A stretch of 30,172 bases of DNA from a virus. The stretch's first letter is position 1; every line of letters starts with the position of its first letter. The translations under genes were made by a program, and so were the position numbers. A model generated the notes under the pieces. The model saw only the letters and a program-made list of their open reading frames with translations. It did no database searches and was not told the origin of the DNA. Location: positions 1-30,172 of the IMG/VR virus record IMGVR_UViG_3300037042_003631, one strand, 5' to 3'. Shown here in pieces: positions 20,715 to 28,724 of this stretch.

Positions 20715-21173
20715 ATGATACACTACGTCCGAGACACCACAAACACATTTTTATCCTTTGTAAAGGATGATCCGGTTCGTCCGGAAATCTCGCCTGATTA
20801 TAGAGTGAGCAATGGGCGAATAGTTTTGGTGCTGAGTGAGAATGACACCTCTCCTGATGCCATGGTGTGCGTCAGTTTTCATGACGCCATCCCTGAAAAG
20901 GTATCGGATCTTGATAACACATCAGAGTTTCCCACTACTGCGATCTTCTACACCATTTGGAGTTATCGTCCAGGCAAGGGCGCTGAGTTGCTCGTCAGCG
21001 CAGTATCCTGGATCCGCGAACACTATCCAACGGTCACACGGTTCGTCACCCTTAGCCCCAAGACGCCAATGGCGCGTAGGTTCCATTTGAAGAATGGTGC
21101 TGCAATCTTCAGGGAAAATGAGTTGACCACAAACTATGAATACACCGTCGGTCCGATTCAGTTACCTGAGTGA
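20715..21173 (+). CDS. GNAT-like acetyltransferase
   Basis: 152 residues. TAIFYTIWSYRPGKGAELLV resembles strand 4 plus the acetyl-CoA loop (RPGKGAE for RxxGxG/A). LSPKTPMARRFHLKNGAAIF matches the C-terminal GNAT segment (Axx-FYxxxGF). Substrate unknown. The next gene starts inside its end in another frame (38-nt overlap). Confidence 0.65.
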   Translation: MIHYVRDTTNTFLSFVKDDPVRPEISPDYRVSNGRIVLVLSENDTSPDAMVCVSFHDAIPEKVSDLDNTSEFPTTAIFYTIWSYRPGKGAELLVSAVSWIREHYPTVTRFVTLSPKTPMARRFHLKNGAAIFRENELTTNYEYTVGPIQLPE

Positions 21174-21579
21174 CGATTACTACTCAGCCAGAGAGATAGT
21201 CTGCACGAAGTTGACGATTGCTGTGGCGAACGTCATTGATCTTCCCAAGGAAATCGTAATTCAGTTTGCAAACCTCGGTGATTCAGTGTATGGCAATACT
21301 TCGATTGAACACCGATTCAAGAATAGAATCCGGATCAACTTTCAGTTGAATGTGACTGAACTACCGGGTCCATTGGTTCATGAGTTGATCCATGTAAATC
21401 AGGTCCATGTTGGTCTTCTCAGGGCACAAACAGGAGTGATCTTCTGGCGTGGCCAACAATACAGAGTTGATGACAACCTGACGTACCAGCAACACCAAGC
21501 ACTTCCATGGGAAATGGATGCGTATGACCGACAAGAACAAGTATTGAAAAAGGCTCTGGAATTTGCTAAACTTAAATAG
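21136..21579 (+). CDS. HExxH metallopeptidase-like protein
   Basis: 147 residues. LVHELIHVNQVHVG is the HExxH zinc motif, and LPWEMDAYDRQEQ supplies a Glu placed as third ligand. This is the same layout as the smaller minus-strand gene at 10137 (HELTH...EVEAYRAQ), so the two are likely diverged paralogues. No signal peptide. The true start could be a later codon, because the first about 13 codons overlap the GNAT-like gene. Confidence 0.75.
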   Translation: MNTPSVRFSYLSDDYYSAREIVCTKLTIAVANVIDLPKEIVIQFANLGDSVYGNTSIEHRFKNRIRINFQLNVTELPGPLVHELIHVNQVHVGLLRAQTGVIFWRGQQYRVDDNLTYQQHQALPWEMDAYDRQEQVLKKALEFAKLK

Positions 21580-21590
21580 GTGGTTCCGGG

Positions 21591-21598
21591 CATAAATA
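21591..21598 (+). promoter_or_regulatory. Late-promoter-like CATAAATA
   Basis: Lies 4 nt before ATG 21603; another case of a box placed directly before a start codon. Confidence 0.45.
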
Positions 21599-21602
21599 CT
21601 AC

Positions 21603-21932
21603 ATGACCGAAACAATCACAGAACGCCAGCGCCGCAATGACCGAAATCATGCCATATATGTCATTACCAACACCCTCACTGGTGAGCAGTATGTCGGGCT
21701 TGCTGTGCTGAACTACGCTGTCAAAGTGGCACTCCGTCGGAGAATACAGAAGCATGTACAACGCGCCACGGCTGAGGATAAGGACTGGGGACTATGCAAG
21801 AACATCCGTGAATACGGATCGGAAGCGTTCACCTTCGGATTACTTGAAATCGTCCGTGGCAAAGCCGCTGCCCATACAAGAGAACTTGAATATATTCGCG
21901 GGTACAACCCATCGCTAAATACTTTTCGGTAA
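21603..21932 (+). CDS. GIY-YIG nuclease-like protein
   Basis: 109 residues. AIYVITNTLTGEQYVGLA gives the GIY and YIG strands. LRRRIQKHVQRA holds the conserved Arg region, and FTFGLLEIV...RELEYIRGYNP the catalytic-type Glu and C-terminal strand. It has no DNA-binding repeats, so it is a bare nuclease domain, unlike the NUMOD-bearing genes at 3742 and 11077. It may be a degraded homing endonuclease or a phage nuclease with another use. Its stop TAA overlaps the next ATG. Confidence 0.78.
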   Translation: MTETITERQRRNDRNHAIYVITNTLTGEQYVGLAVLNYAVKVALRRRIQKHVQRATAEDKDWGLCKNIREYGSEAFTFGLLEIVRGKAAAHTRELEYIRGYNPSLNTFR

Positions 21933-22111
21933 TGCTTTCTCCAAAATACTTTCTTTTTTATAGAGTTTGTGCTATAATAGTTACTATTGTAGCGATTCTG
22001 TGGTGGGTCAAAGTTCCAGAAGAGGAAATTGATTCATCAGAGGAGACACCCGAACTTGTAACTTTGAAGGAAATCATAAATGAAACTGAAAGACGTAAAC
22101 GAAGCACTTGA
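21932..22111 (+). CDS. Small membrane protein
   Basis: 59 residues. One transmembrane helix (VCAIIVTIVAILWWV, about 17-31) and an acidic tail (PEEEIDSSEETPEL). Coupled to the GIY-YIG gene by TAATG. The sigma70 promoter of the next gene lies inside it, and its last 32 nt overlap that gene in another frame. Modest confidence because of that overlap. Confidence 0.5.
   Translation: MLSPKYFLFYRVCAIIVTIVAILWWVKVPEEEIDSSEETPELVTLKEIINETERRKRST
21950..21978 (+). promoter_or_regulatory. sigma70 promoter (weak -35)
   Basis: TTTCTT, a 17-nt spacer and a perfect TATAAT (21973-21978) with GTGC before it, as at 16821-16849. Likely drives the gene at 22080. Confidence 0.5.
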
Positions 22112-22640
22112 TCATCGCATCACTGACGGCAGTGAATATCAATGGAAATGCTACCCAACGGCACGATATCTGGATTATGACACCCCGTTTGGGCATGTCA
22201 GTGTGGTGTTCAGCACGGTCAATCAAGAAATCTACGAAGCCACAATCGAAATCAAAGATACGGACAGTCGCCCATATCGTTGGTTGAATCCAGAAACCAA
22301 GCAAGCAATGTTTGATGAAGCAGATGCGCGCGCCGTCGATAAAGACAATGCCTGGGATGATGTGAATTGGATCGATCTTGAAACTGAGGAAGACTTTTTG
22401 GAAAAGGCAAAGGCTATTATGAATGGTGAGAAGTTTGACAAACGGATCCAAGTGCCGATTGAGTTGTCTGATGAAGACTTCCTTGCACTGGCGAAGATGG
22501 CCCATGAACGTGATATCACATTCAATGAAATGATTTGTGAGACACTCCGAGAAGTTATTAAAGGACTACAACATGAAAAAACTACTACTGACTCTGGCAC
22601 TGGTTGCTGCGGTAAGTGCTCCGGCTCTTGCAAATCCTGA
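22080..22640 (+). CDS. Hypothetical protein with RHH-like segment and Cys-rich tail
   Basis: 186 residues. The N-terminal two thirds form a mixed domain (WKCYPTARYLDYDTPFGHVSV). Residues about 122-160 (VPIELSDEDFLALAKMAHER followed by DITFNEMICETLREVI) look like a ribbon-helix-helix or similar helical hairpin found in phage proteins. The end CCGKCSGSCKS could bind metal. GAAGGAAATC precedes ATG. The final 68 nt overlap the next gene. Confidence 0.72.
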   Translation: MKLKDVNEALDHRITDGSEYQWKCYPTARYLDYDTPFGHVSVVFSTVNQEIYEATIEIKDTDSRPYRWLNPETKQAMFDEADARAVDKDNAWDDVNWIDLETEEDFLEKAKAIMNGEKFDKRIQVPIELSDEDFLALAKMAHERDITFNEMICETLREVIKGLQHEKTTTDSGTGCCGKCSGSCKS

Positions 22641-22941
22641 TTGCAGGCGTGGGGTAGACCATAAGATTGGGTGTGGTCCTCACCGCCCTGATTATCGGTT
22701 CAACAATCATAATAGGCATGTGCAACCTCACCCGCAAGCAGTGTGGCGTGTCAATGATGGTTGGATTCTACCTGCGATCATCCTCGGAACAATCCTTACC
22801 ATTGAATCCACTCGGCCAATAGTGGTTGAACCTACTTACGTTCAGCCCACAATTTTACCGGCACCACCATTCGGATATAAGTATATTAACGCGCTTGATC
22901 CTGCGTGTAACTGTAATAGAATTGTATTGGTACCAAATTGA
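22573..22941 (+). CDS. Secreted or periplasmic hypothetical protein
   Basis: 122 residues. A clear signal peptide (MKKLLLTLALVAAVSAPALA, cleavage after ALA). The mature part is rich in His, Pro and Asn (HRPDYRFNNHNRHVQPHPQ) with a hydrophobic segment (GWILPAIILGTILTI) and a CNCN motif. It may be a periplasmic or membrane-attached protein. It overlaps the previous gene by 68 nt. Confidence 0.75.
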   Translation: MKKLLLTLALVAAVSAPALANPDCRRGVDHKIGCGPHRPDYRFNNHNRHVQPHPQAVWRVNDGWILPAIILGTILTIESTRPIVVEPTYVQPTILPAPPFGYKYINALDPACNCNRIVLVPN

Positions 22942-23228
22942 ATGATCTTTTTTCGAAAATAGGAACATGGATTTCCGATGACTATAAAACTCACCCTTTT
23001 CGTTTTGTCGTTGAAATTGCGGCTTGGGCTCTTTCTATCGGATGCTCGGTTACTATGGCGCTCACTGTACCGCATCCGCCTCTTATTATACTGTATCCCA
23101 TTTTTATGCTTCAGTGTTGTATGTTTGGTTGGTGTGCGTATAGCCGTCGATCTTTTGGTATGGTAGCAAATTATCTGCTGTTGGTGACTATAGACAGCGT
23201 TGGTCTTTTCAGAATGATAGTCAATTAA
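22938..23228 (+). CDS. Membrane protein with TTG start
   Basis: 96 residues with three hydrophobic stretches (FVVEIAAWALSIGCSV, PPLIILYPIFMLQCCMFGWC, MVANYLLLVTIDSVGL). The frame opens with TTG 22938, which overlaps the previous stop (TTGA); no ATG lies before the first membrane segment. The coupled layout matches neighbouring ATGA overlaps, so a TTG start is likely. Confidence 0.6.
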   Translation: MNDLFSKIGTWISDDYKTHPFRFVVEIAAWALSIGCSVTMALTVPHPPLIILYPIFMLQCCMFGWCAYSRRSFGMVANYLLLVTIDSVGLFRMIVN

Positions 23229-23240
23229 TAAGGAAAAAAC

Positions 23241-23861
23241 ATGAGTAAGGTATCTAAGAAGCCCGATAGTAAAGAAGTTCCCGTTGTGCCAGCGAAGCCC
23301 GCAGTCAAGAAGGTATCGGCAAAGCCTGCCGTAAAGCCAGCGACTAAACCTACAGTGAAGAAGGTGCCAGAGATAAAAGCACCTACACTGGTAGACACCA
23401 CCGTAGCAGAAGTTGTCAGCAACTCTGAGTCATATGTGATCGACGTTCAAGAGGACAAAGACGGTGAAATGTTCATTGAGTTCCCTGAGAACATGATGAC
23501 CAATGTTGGTTGGACTGAAGGTGATGTACTTACTTGGACTGACAACAAGGATGGCAGTTTCTCCCTCACCAAGCAGGTCAAGCAGCCCACAGAGTGGGTC
23601 CTTGTAGAGTGCGTCAGTACTTTCCGTGAGCGTTATATGGTTGAAGTTCCTAAAGGTAAGGCAAAGTGGGCCCTTGATACAGTTTCAATGGAAGAAGCAC
23701 ATGAGTTCAGCCAAGAGCACCTCGGCGAACAGATTGTGTCTCATCGGGTAGTTACTAAGGAAGAAGCACTTGTGATTTGTGATGAAGATAATGCCTACAC
23801 AATGGCTTGGACAGATGAAGCCAAGGAAAAGGCATTCTTCACACCTTGGAAAGAAAAATGA
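23241..23861 (+). CDS. AbrB/SpoVT-like domain protein with Lys/Pro/Ala-rich N-terminus
   Basis: 206 residues. Residues 1-50 are a low-complexity tail of repeated AKPAVK/TKPTVKK units. Residues about 70-110 (EMFIEFPENMMTNVGWTEGD then VLTWTDNKDGSFSLTK) have the swapped-hairpin AbrB pattern seen in many phage proteins. The C-terminal about 80 residues (VECVSTFRERYMVEVPKGKA) form a second domain. DNA binding is likely from the fold but unproven. AATAAGGAAAAAAC precedes ATG. Confidence 0.75.
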   Translation: MSKVSKKPDSKEVPVVPAKPAVKKVSAKPAVKPATKPTVKKVPEIKAPTLVDTTVAEVVSNSESYVIDVQEDKDGEMFIEFPENMMTNVGWTEGDVLTWTDNKDGSFSLTKQVKQPTEWVLVECVSTFRERYMVEVPKGKAKWALDTVSMEEAHEFSQEHLGEQIVSHRVVTKEEALVICDEDNAYTMAWTDEAKEKAFFTPWKEK

Positions 23862-23980
23862 AATTAACCTGGTATAAAAAAGTGCTGCTTATTATTGTGG
23901 CACCCTTTATCATCGGTGCATGGTGTGTGATGAACCCAAAGGCTGTATGGGCCGAAGCAAAGAAAGAGTGGGATAAATGA
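23858..23980 (+). CDS. Very small membrane protein
   Basis: 40 residues (KLTWYKKVLLIIVAPFIIGA then WCVMNPKAVWAEAKKEWDK). One transmembrane helix after a basic start. ATGA overlaps on both sides support it as real. Confidence 0.65.
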   Translation: MKLTWYKKVLLIIVAPFIIGAWCVMNPKAVWAEAKKEWDK

Positions 23981-24645
23981 TTGCTCATACTGGTAGGACG
24001 CTGTTTAATGAAACATGGCTTACTGAAATGCCGCGCGGAGTTGGTTCATTTGAATTGTATGATATGATAGAATACAACATCAAGGATCTAAAAAAGCATA
24101 ATCATCCGATCACCTCTCTGCCGAATAACCTATTCAAGGTTGATTTACGGCAGACAGCATATTACTGGTATGAGCGTGGTGGGGTTATACTGCTCGCAGC
24201 GGAATTTGAAAAATTACCGCAAGGTTGGATAGTCAGGGCTACTGGGAAGAATCCTGCAGTCAGGGGGAAAGCCCCATGGGCAAGTGATCTGTATGATGCT
24301 GTGCTTAAGGACAGCGATACTGCCATCAGAATACTTAGTGATAATGATCTGAGTGACGAGGGATATGGAATTTGGAAGCGACTGTTTCAACTTGGGCATA
24401 AAATCTCAGTGTATGACGCGAATGAACCTGGTAAAACATTTCAATCCCTTGACAATGCCGATGAGTTTGAAAAATATTTCAAAGATGATGATACTGCGTA
24501 CAGGCGTTATCAATTCATTTTGACTGAAACGGTAGGCGAAGCACATGTAGAAACAAGATCCCAGTTTCAAATACGGCGCCACCGTGAACTTATAAATAGC
24601 ACCGAAGATTATAAAACAAAGAAGGAAACGACATGTCGGACATAA
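23977..24645 (+). CDS. Hypothetical protein
   Basis: 222 residues, soluble, not recognised. It looks like a compact folded domain (TAYYWYERGGVILLAAEFEK, TAIRILSDNDLSDEGYGIWK, HKISVYDANEPG) with a basic tail. ATGA overlap with the small membrane protein; its end overlaps the next gene by 13 nt. Confidence 0.72.
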   Translation: MIAHTGRTLFNETWLTEMPRGVGSFELYDMIEYNIKDLKKHNHPITSLPNNLFKVDLRQTAYYWYERGGVILLAAEFEKLPQGWIVRATGKNPAVRGKAPWASDLYDAVLKDSDTAIRILSDNDLSDEGYGIWKRLFQLGHKISVYDANEPGKTFQSLDNADEFEKYFKDDDTAYRRYQFILTETVGEAHVETRSQFQIRRHRELINSTEDYKTKKETTCRT

Positions 24646-24953
24646 TGCCAGCAGGGCACACCCCCAGACCTGATTGGTCAGACGCAGACTGGGAAATCTT
24701 CGCCACATGGATCAAAAGTGTTCTTCGTACTAACGTGGTACAAATATCTTTCAACAAGGTAGATGGCACTGAACGAACGATGAAATGTACTCTGAATCCT
24801 AAGATGCTGCCACCTGAACCTGTGACCGAGGATAAGAAGGAACGCAAAGTATCGACTACCAGCATCGCAGTGTTTGATGTTGACCTCAAGGAATGGCGCT
24901 CATTCCGCACGAAACAAGTAAATCAAATAAAATTTATGCTCGTAGGTGAATGA
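24633..24953 (+). CDS. SH3 beta-barrel (DUF2693-like) protein
   Basis: 106 residues. VVQISFNKVDGTERTMKCTL, then STTSIAVFDVDLKEWRSFRT and VNQIKFM, match the small SH3-barrel family common in T4-like phages (KxDGTxRxMxCTL...VFDxxxxxWRSFR). Biochemical role unknown. ATGATG overlap with the next gene. Confidence 0.82.
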   Translation: MSDIMPAGHTPRPDWSDADWEIFATWIKSVLRTNVVQISFNKVDGTERTMKCTLNPKMLPPEPVTEDKKERKVSTTSIAVFDVDLKEWRSFRTKQVNQIKFMLVGE

Positions 24954-26266
24954 TGTCATTCAAGCAATACATCAACATCAACCACGAATTGCTAAACTTA
25001 GTACCTCATGCATCCAAGAATGTTCTTGAACTTGGATGTGCCACTGGACTTTTAGGTTCCACATTCAAACAATCTCACCCTGATGCAGTATGGACCGGTG
25101 TTGATTACAACCCACGGGCGCTGTCTGATGCAGCAAAGATTCTTGATTACATTGCTCTGGTGGATTTGAATAACCCTAAACCGGAACACCTACCTGGATC
25201 TAACTACGATACCGTTGTCATGGGTGATGTTCTGGAACACCTGAACGATCCACTAACGGCCATGAAGTTCGTTCATGAAGTTACATCACCGGATGCCCAG
25301 GCATTCTGCTGTATGCCAATTATGACTAACATCGGCATCATAGAACGGATGCTACTTGGTGATCTATCATATGATGAATACGGGCTGCTGGATACCACTC
25401 ATGTGCGATTCATGTCAATCGCATCAACTATCAAGTTGTTTTTGGACTCGGGCTGGCTACCTACTATCCTTGGTACACGTTATGTGGGAATAGGGGATGG
25501 TGCAGATAAGGCGGCGTTTACTAACGCACTGATTGAAGCCGCAAAACATCTGAATATTCCACGTAGCACCTCAGAGAGAAATCTGTTCAGTTTCCAGATT
25601 TGGGTTCAGGCACATAAGTCACCAGTGTTCCAAGTGAATAAGAAAAAGTTCAGTGTGATCGTTCCGGTTAACAACGCCACAATATACAACATCAACCTCA
25701 AGCGTTCCCCTGGACTTGCCGAAGTTGACGCGGAAATCATTCCTATATATGGTGCCAACAGTGCAGCAGAGGCATTTGCACAAGGAATGGCGAAAGCCAC
25801 AAACAAGTGGGTTCTATTCTGTCATCAGGATCTGTATATCCCGAGTGGCAGCGGGCATGCTCTTTCGGCTCTATTTGATATGCCTGATGAGGAAGCCCGA
25901 AACACTCTGATCGGTTTCGCAGGTATGAACAACCAGGCTCATCATGGCATGGTCATAGACCGAGTGAACAGGTATGATCATCCAAGGTCTGACACGGCTA
26001 CTTCCCTTGATGAAATCGCTGTGGCGCTCACCACTGATTCCATTCACCATATTGACCCGGCTTTCGGCTGGCACATGTGGGCAACTGATATGTGTGTTTG
26101 CTCACCTGTACCAGTGAGAATTGAACGAGTACCGCTGTTCCATAACTCAATCACAGAAAACGGCCCGACAGAATCGTTCAATGCCTCAGTCACTTTGCTC
26201 TTCCAAAAGCACCCGCACTTGACGGGAATTGACGCCTGCACCGGTACTTTCACGCCCAAACCATAA
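24950..26266 (+). CDS. Methyltransferase-glycosyltransferase fusion
   Basis: 438 residues in two modules. Residues about 20-200 are a class I methyltransferase: VLELGCATGLLG (motif I), WTGVDYNPRALS (motif II) and YDTVVMGDVLEHLNDP (motif IV). Residues about 225-400 resemble a GT-A/glycosyltransferase 2-like domain: KFSVIVPVNNATI, then KWVLFCHQDLYIPSG, where HQD fits the acidic metal-binding site. Such fusions usually decorate glycans or surface structures; acceptor unknown. Start ATG 24950, with ATG 24953 one codon later. Confidence 0.8.
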   Translation: MMSFKQYININHELLNLVPHASKNVLELGCATGLLGSTFKQSHPDAVWTGVDYNPRALSDAAKILDYIALVDLNNPKPEHLPGSNYDTVVMGDVLEHLNDPLTAMKFVHEVTSPDAQAFCCMPIMTNIGIIERMLLGDLSYDEYGLLDTTHVRFMSIASTIKLFLDSGWLPTILGTRYVGIGDGADKAAFTNALIEAAKHLNIPRSTSERNLFSFQIWVQAHKSPVFQVNKKKFSVIVPVNNATIYNINLKRSPGLAEVDAEIIPIYGANSAAEAFAQGMAKATNKWVLFCHQDLYIPSGSGHALSALFDMPDEEARNTLIGFAGMNNQAHHGMVIDRVNRYDHPRSDTATSLDEIAVALTTDSIHHIDPAFGWHMWATDMCVCSPVPVRIERVPLFHNSITENGPTESFNASVTLLFQKHPHLTGIDACTGTFTPKP

Positions 26267-26267
26267 T

Positions 26268-26296
26268 TTGACAATAAATAGAGAATCTGCTATAAT
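26268..26296 (+). promoter_or_regulatory. sigma70 promoter (repeat copy 1)
   Basis: TTGACA, a 17-nt spacer and TATAAT. The whole element is almost identical to the one at 27858-27886. AATAAATA lies within the spacer. Confidence 0.82.
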
Positions 26297-26302
26297 ACTC
26301 AC

Positions 26303-26461
26303 ATGAAAACGCAAATTCTCTCGTTTACGCTCACACAGCCCAAACATCGGGCTCACCGTGTCCTGTTCCAAGAAGATACGCCATTCAAGCCGAAGGTGGT
26401 TGATTCCAAACTCAAGTTCAAACGGCGCCCAAAACATAAGAATCGTCCGGATTTGACATAA
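26303..26461 (+). CDS. Small basic protein
   Basis: 52 residues, strongly basic (FKPKVVDSKLKFKRRPKHKN). It starts about 7 nt after the -10 box, giving almost no leader and no ribosome-binding site. Its last codons form the -35 box of the next promoter. Real, or a by-product of the promoter spacing; moderate confidence. Confidence 0.5.
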   Translation: MKTQILSFTLTQPKHRAHRVLFQEDTPFKPKVVDSKLKFKRRPKHKNRPDLT

Positions 26462-26481
26462 ATTCCCAAATCTGCTATAAT
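26453..26481 (+). promoter_or_regulatory. sigma70 promoter (repeat copy 2)
   Basis: TTGACA, a 17-nt spacer and TATAAT. AAATCTGCTATAATAC is shared with the other copies. Drives the gene at 26512; AAGGAAAAAC is the ribosome-binding site. Confidence 0.82.
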
Positions 26482-26511
26482 ACATCTTTCACTCAGTAAT
26501 CAAGGAAAAAC

Positions 26512-26925
26512 ATGACTGCACTCACTAAGCCCCAAGTTGCCTCTATTCGTGCTGACCTCGCCGCTGCTTTTGCTCTTGTGGCGAAAAAGCATGGTGTTGA
26601 CTTCTCTCTTGGTACGATTCGTTTCAGCCCGGACTCCATGTCCGGCAAGTTGACCGGTGTCGTTCGCGGCGCAGCAGGTACTTCTGTGACAGCCCCGGTC
26701 GATCTGAAGGCTCTGGCTCTGGCGAAGACCGGCAAGCGGGTGCTTGGTGCATCGTTCAACACGACTGCCAAGTATCGTTCGCAATCTCTCGGAGTGGTAA
26801 GTTTCGTCGGCTACAACACTCGCGCCCGTGCTTACCCGTTCGTGGTGCTGACTTCTGCTGGTAAGCGTTACAAGATCGGCACGAACGCCGCTCAAAGCAT
26901 GGTAACTGCAGGCGCGGTTCTCTAA
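26512..26925 (+). CDS. Conserved-type phage hypothetical protein
   Basis: 137 residues. An opening helix (SIRADLAAAFALVAKKHGVD) then a beta-rich region with Val/Gly repeats. The helix plus KKHGV pattern resembles the protein at 27918 (AIKAVLKKYGVKGSL), so the two may be distant paralogues. Strong promoter and ribosome-binding site suggest high early expression. Confidence 0.75.
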   Translation: MTALTKPQVASIRADLAAAFALVAKKHGVDFSLGTIRFSPDSMSGKLTGVVRGAAGTSVTAPVDLKALALAKTGKRVLGASFNTTAKYRSQSLGVVSFVGYNTRARAYPFVVLTSAGKRYKIGTNAAQSMVTAGAVL

Positions 26926-26926
26926 T

Positions 26927-27094
26927 ATGACCAAAAAAGACCTTGCCAAAAAGATGAAGGAATTCATCGACTCGCAGAACGACACCCACAAAGATGAATG
27001 GTGGGGCACTGACCGAATCCTCAAGGGCGCGATCATCGAAGAATTTGCCGAAACTCTCGGCATCACTGAAAAACAAATTGAAGAAGCAACCTGA
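26927..27094 (+). CDS. Small acidic hypothetical protein
   Basis: 55 residues, helical and acidic (DEWWGTDRILKGAIIEEFAE). It begins 1 nt after the previous stop and its TGA overlaps the next ATG (TGATG), so it is in a coupled run. Confidence 0.68.
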   Translation: MTKKDLAKKMKEFIDSQNDTHKDEWWGTDRILKGAIIEEFAETLGITEKQIEEAT

Positions 27095-27288
27095 TGTTCA
27101 TCACCTTTCTTACTGTTCTGGCCACGATTTGGGTCGTGGTGTATGTAATCGGCACCCTGCTGACTTTTGTTGAATTTTATCGTCTGACGCCTGCCCAACA
27201 ATTTAAGGCGCGAATCACATTTGACCCGCTCGGCTTCACTGCATTTCTGGTGTGTGTAGCCTGGTTAATTGCCCGGGCGCTCTCATGA
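27094..27288 (+). CDS. Two-helix membrane protein
   Basis: 64 residues. Two hydrophobic helices (FITFLTVLATIWVVVYVIG and FTAFLVCVAWLIARALS) joined by a basic loop. Overlaps both neighbours by 1-4 nt. Unknown inner-membrane role. Confidence 0.7.
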   Translation: MFITFLTVLATIWVVVYVIGTLLTFVEFYRLTPAQQFKARITFDPLGFTAFLVCVAWLIARALS

Positions 27289-27473
27289 AGATGAAGGGCA
27301 CCTATCAGAGAATCTCTGAACGACTGCTTCGGATTGACCCTCGTCTGCCGAAGGCGTTTTGCGTCTTTGAAAACGGGAAATTTCTTATGGGAACCCAATC
27401 TCTGCATCGTACTGCTGCTGCCCGAGTTTGGCGCATGTTTTGGCGCATCAAATTGGTACGCCCAAAATCATGA
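27285..27473 (+). CDS. Small basic hypothetical protein
   Basis: 62 residues, rich in Arg and Lys (TYQRISERLLRIDPRLPKAF). ATG 27285 overlaps the previous stop (ATGA). Not recognised. Confidence 0.62.
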   Translation: MKMKGTYQRISERLLRIDPRLPKAFCVFENGKFLMGTQSLHRTAAARVWRMFWRIKLVRPKS

Positions 27474-27871
27474 ATAATGCTATTTTTCTTTTCTTGTGTC
27501 TGCATCTCCACGGGTCACTTGGTAAAACTGGTAAAATAGTTCTTATGTGTGTTGTCTGGGCGTTGATAATACTGATGAGTGCCTTTCTATATTGGTTCAC
27601 ATTTGTTTTACTCGACGGAATGTGGCCGATTCAAATACTACTTGGTGTTGCATTTGGTGCTGCATTGTTAGCGGCGGTTGGCATAGGCCTCATTCAACTC
27701 CAAATCAATATGATTGCATCTGGTAGTGCGTTGGAAGAATATTCTTCTACAGAAGTTGATGAAAAACAACAGATAAAATCGAGGAAGAAACTCGGGAAGA
27801 TTTTAGAGGCGCACCGCCAAAGTCATAATAGCGGTAGGTGCTCGAAGGTTAACACATTTGACAATAAATAG
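27470..27871 (+). CDS. Membrane protein
   Basis: 133 residues. Two or three hydrophobic helices (VLMCVVWALIILMSAFLYWF, IQILLGVAFGAALLAAVGIG) and a charged cytoplasmic-type tail (DEKQQIKSRKKLGKILEAH). ATGA overlap with the upstream gene. The end runs into the next promoter. Confidence 0.68.
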   Translation: MNNAIFLFLCLHLHGSLGKTGKIVLMCVVWALIILMSAFLYWFTFVLLDGMWPIQILLGVAFGAALLAAVGIGLIQLQINMIASGSALEEYSSTEVDEKQQIKSRKKLGKILEAHRQSHNSGRCSKVNTFDNK

Positions 27872-27886
27872 GTAATCTGTTATAAT
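27858..27886 (+). promoter_or_regulatory. sigma70 promoter (repeat copy 3)
   Basis: TTGACA, a 17-nt spacer and TATAAT. Nearly identical over 32 nt to copy 1 at 26268. Confidence 0.85.
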
Positions 27887-27917
27887 ACTTGTATTGAATC
27901 AACAAACGGAGTAAAAC

Positions 27918-28331
27918 ATGGCGTATATGTCTCAAGACCGCAAATCTGAATTGGCCCCTGCTATCAAGGCAGTGCTGAAAAAGTACGGCGTCAAGGGCTC
28001 TCTTGCTGTTCGCAATCACTCTACTTTGGTGTTGAACATCAAGTCGGGTCCAATCGACTTTATCGGCAACCTGAATAAGGTCTGTGCTGTTGCTCCCGGT
28101 GCTGATCGTTATGGCGCATATCGCCCTGCTGTCGGCTCCATTGATGTGAACCCGTATCACTACCAGAGCCATTTTGACGGCAAGGCTCTTGCTTTCCTGT
28201 CTGCTGTGATGCCTGTGATGAACACGGGCAATCACGACAACAGCGATATCCAATCGGATTACTTTGATATCGGGTGGTACATTGATGTGAATATTGGTGC
28301 GTGGAACAAGCCCTACATTCTGACTAAATAA
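27918..28331 (+). CDS. Conserved-type phage hypothetical protein
   Basis: 137 residues. SELAPAIKAVLKKYGVKGSL, then AVRNHSTLVLNIKSG and IDFIGN, match a widespread phage/plasmid family of unknown function, as I recall it. The C-terminus is aromatic (DYFDIGWYIDVNIG). ACGGAG precedes ATG. Driven by promoter copy 3. Confidence 0.75.
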   Translation: MAYMSQDRKSELAPAIKAVLKKYGVKGSLAVRNHSTLVLNIKSGPIDFIGNLNKVCAVAPGADRYGAYRPAVGSIDVNPYHYQSHFDGKALAFLSAVMPVMNTGNHDNSDIQSDYFDIGWYIDVNIGAWNKPYILTK

Positions 28332-28334
28332 AAC

Positions 28335-28445
28335 ATGAAAAAACTGATCAAATTTATAACTGATCCGGTGGGCATTGCTGAACGCTCTGCTTGGATCATC
28401 CTGGTGATCGTCGCCGCAACGATGTTGCTGACGAGGACGCTATGA
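28335..28445 (+). CDS. Very small membrane protein
   Basis: 36 residues. A basic start (MKKLIKF) and one transmembrane helix (AWIILVIVAATMLL). Starts 3 nt after the previous stop; its TGA overlaps the next ATG (ATGA). Confidence 0.62.
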   Translation: MKKLIKFITDPVGIAERSAWIILVIVAATMLLTRTL

Positions 28446-28696
28446 ATTCACACGACAAAAAGAATCTGGACTTCCTGATGCACGCCAGCCCAGACATTCT
28501 GGCAAAGTGGTACGCAGAAGTATCCGAGGACGACATTCTGTACGCCTCAGAACTGTTGGCACAAGCCTCACATGAAATGGAACGGGCAGCATTAGTTGCC
28601 GTCGCCAAGGAATGTTTGATGCGCGATGGTGAAAACATTGACTGCTCTGAAGCCAAAACTCTTCTCTCCAAGTTCACTCTTAAAGGAATCAGTTAG
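28442..28696 (+). CDS. Helical hypothetical protein
   Basis: 84 residues, all-helical and acidic (LLAQASHEMERAALVAVAKE). ATG 28442 overlaps the previous stop. Not recognised. Confidence 0.68.
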   Translation: MNSHDKKNLDFLMHASPDILAKWYAEVSEDDILYASELLAQASHEMERAALVAVAKECLMRDGENIDCSEAKTLLSKFTLKGIS

Positions 28697-28711
28697 TAAC
28701 ACTGGATGACC

Positions 28712-28719
28712 GATAAATA
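28712..28719 (+). promoter_or_regulatory. Late-promoter-like GATAAATA
   Basis: 5 nt before ATG 28725 of the HNH gene. Confidence 0.45.
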
Positions 28720-28724
28720 GTAGT

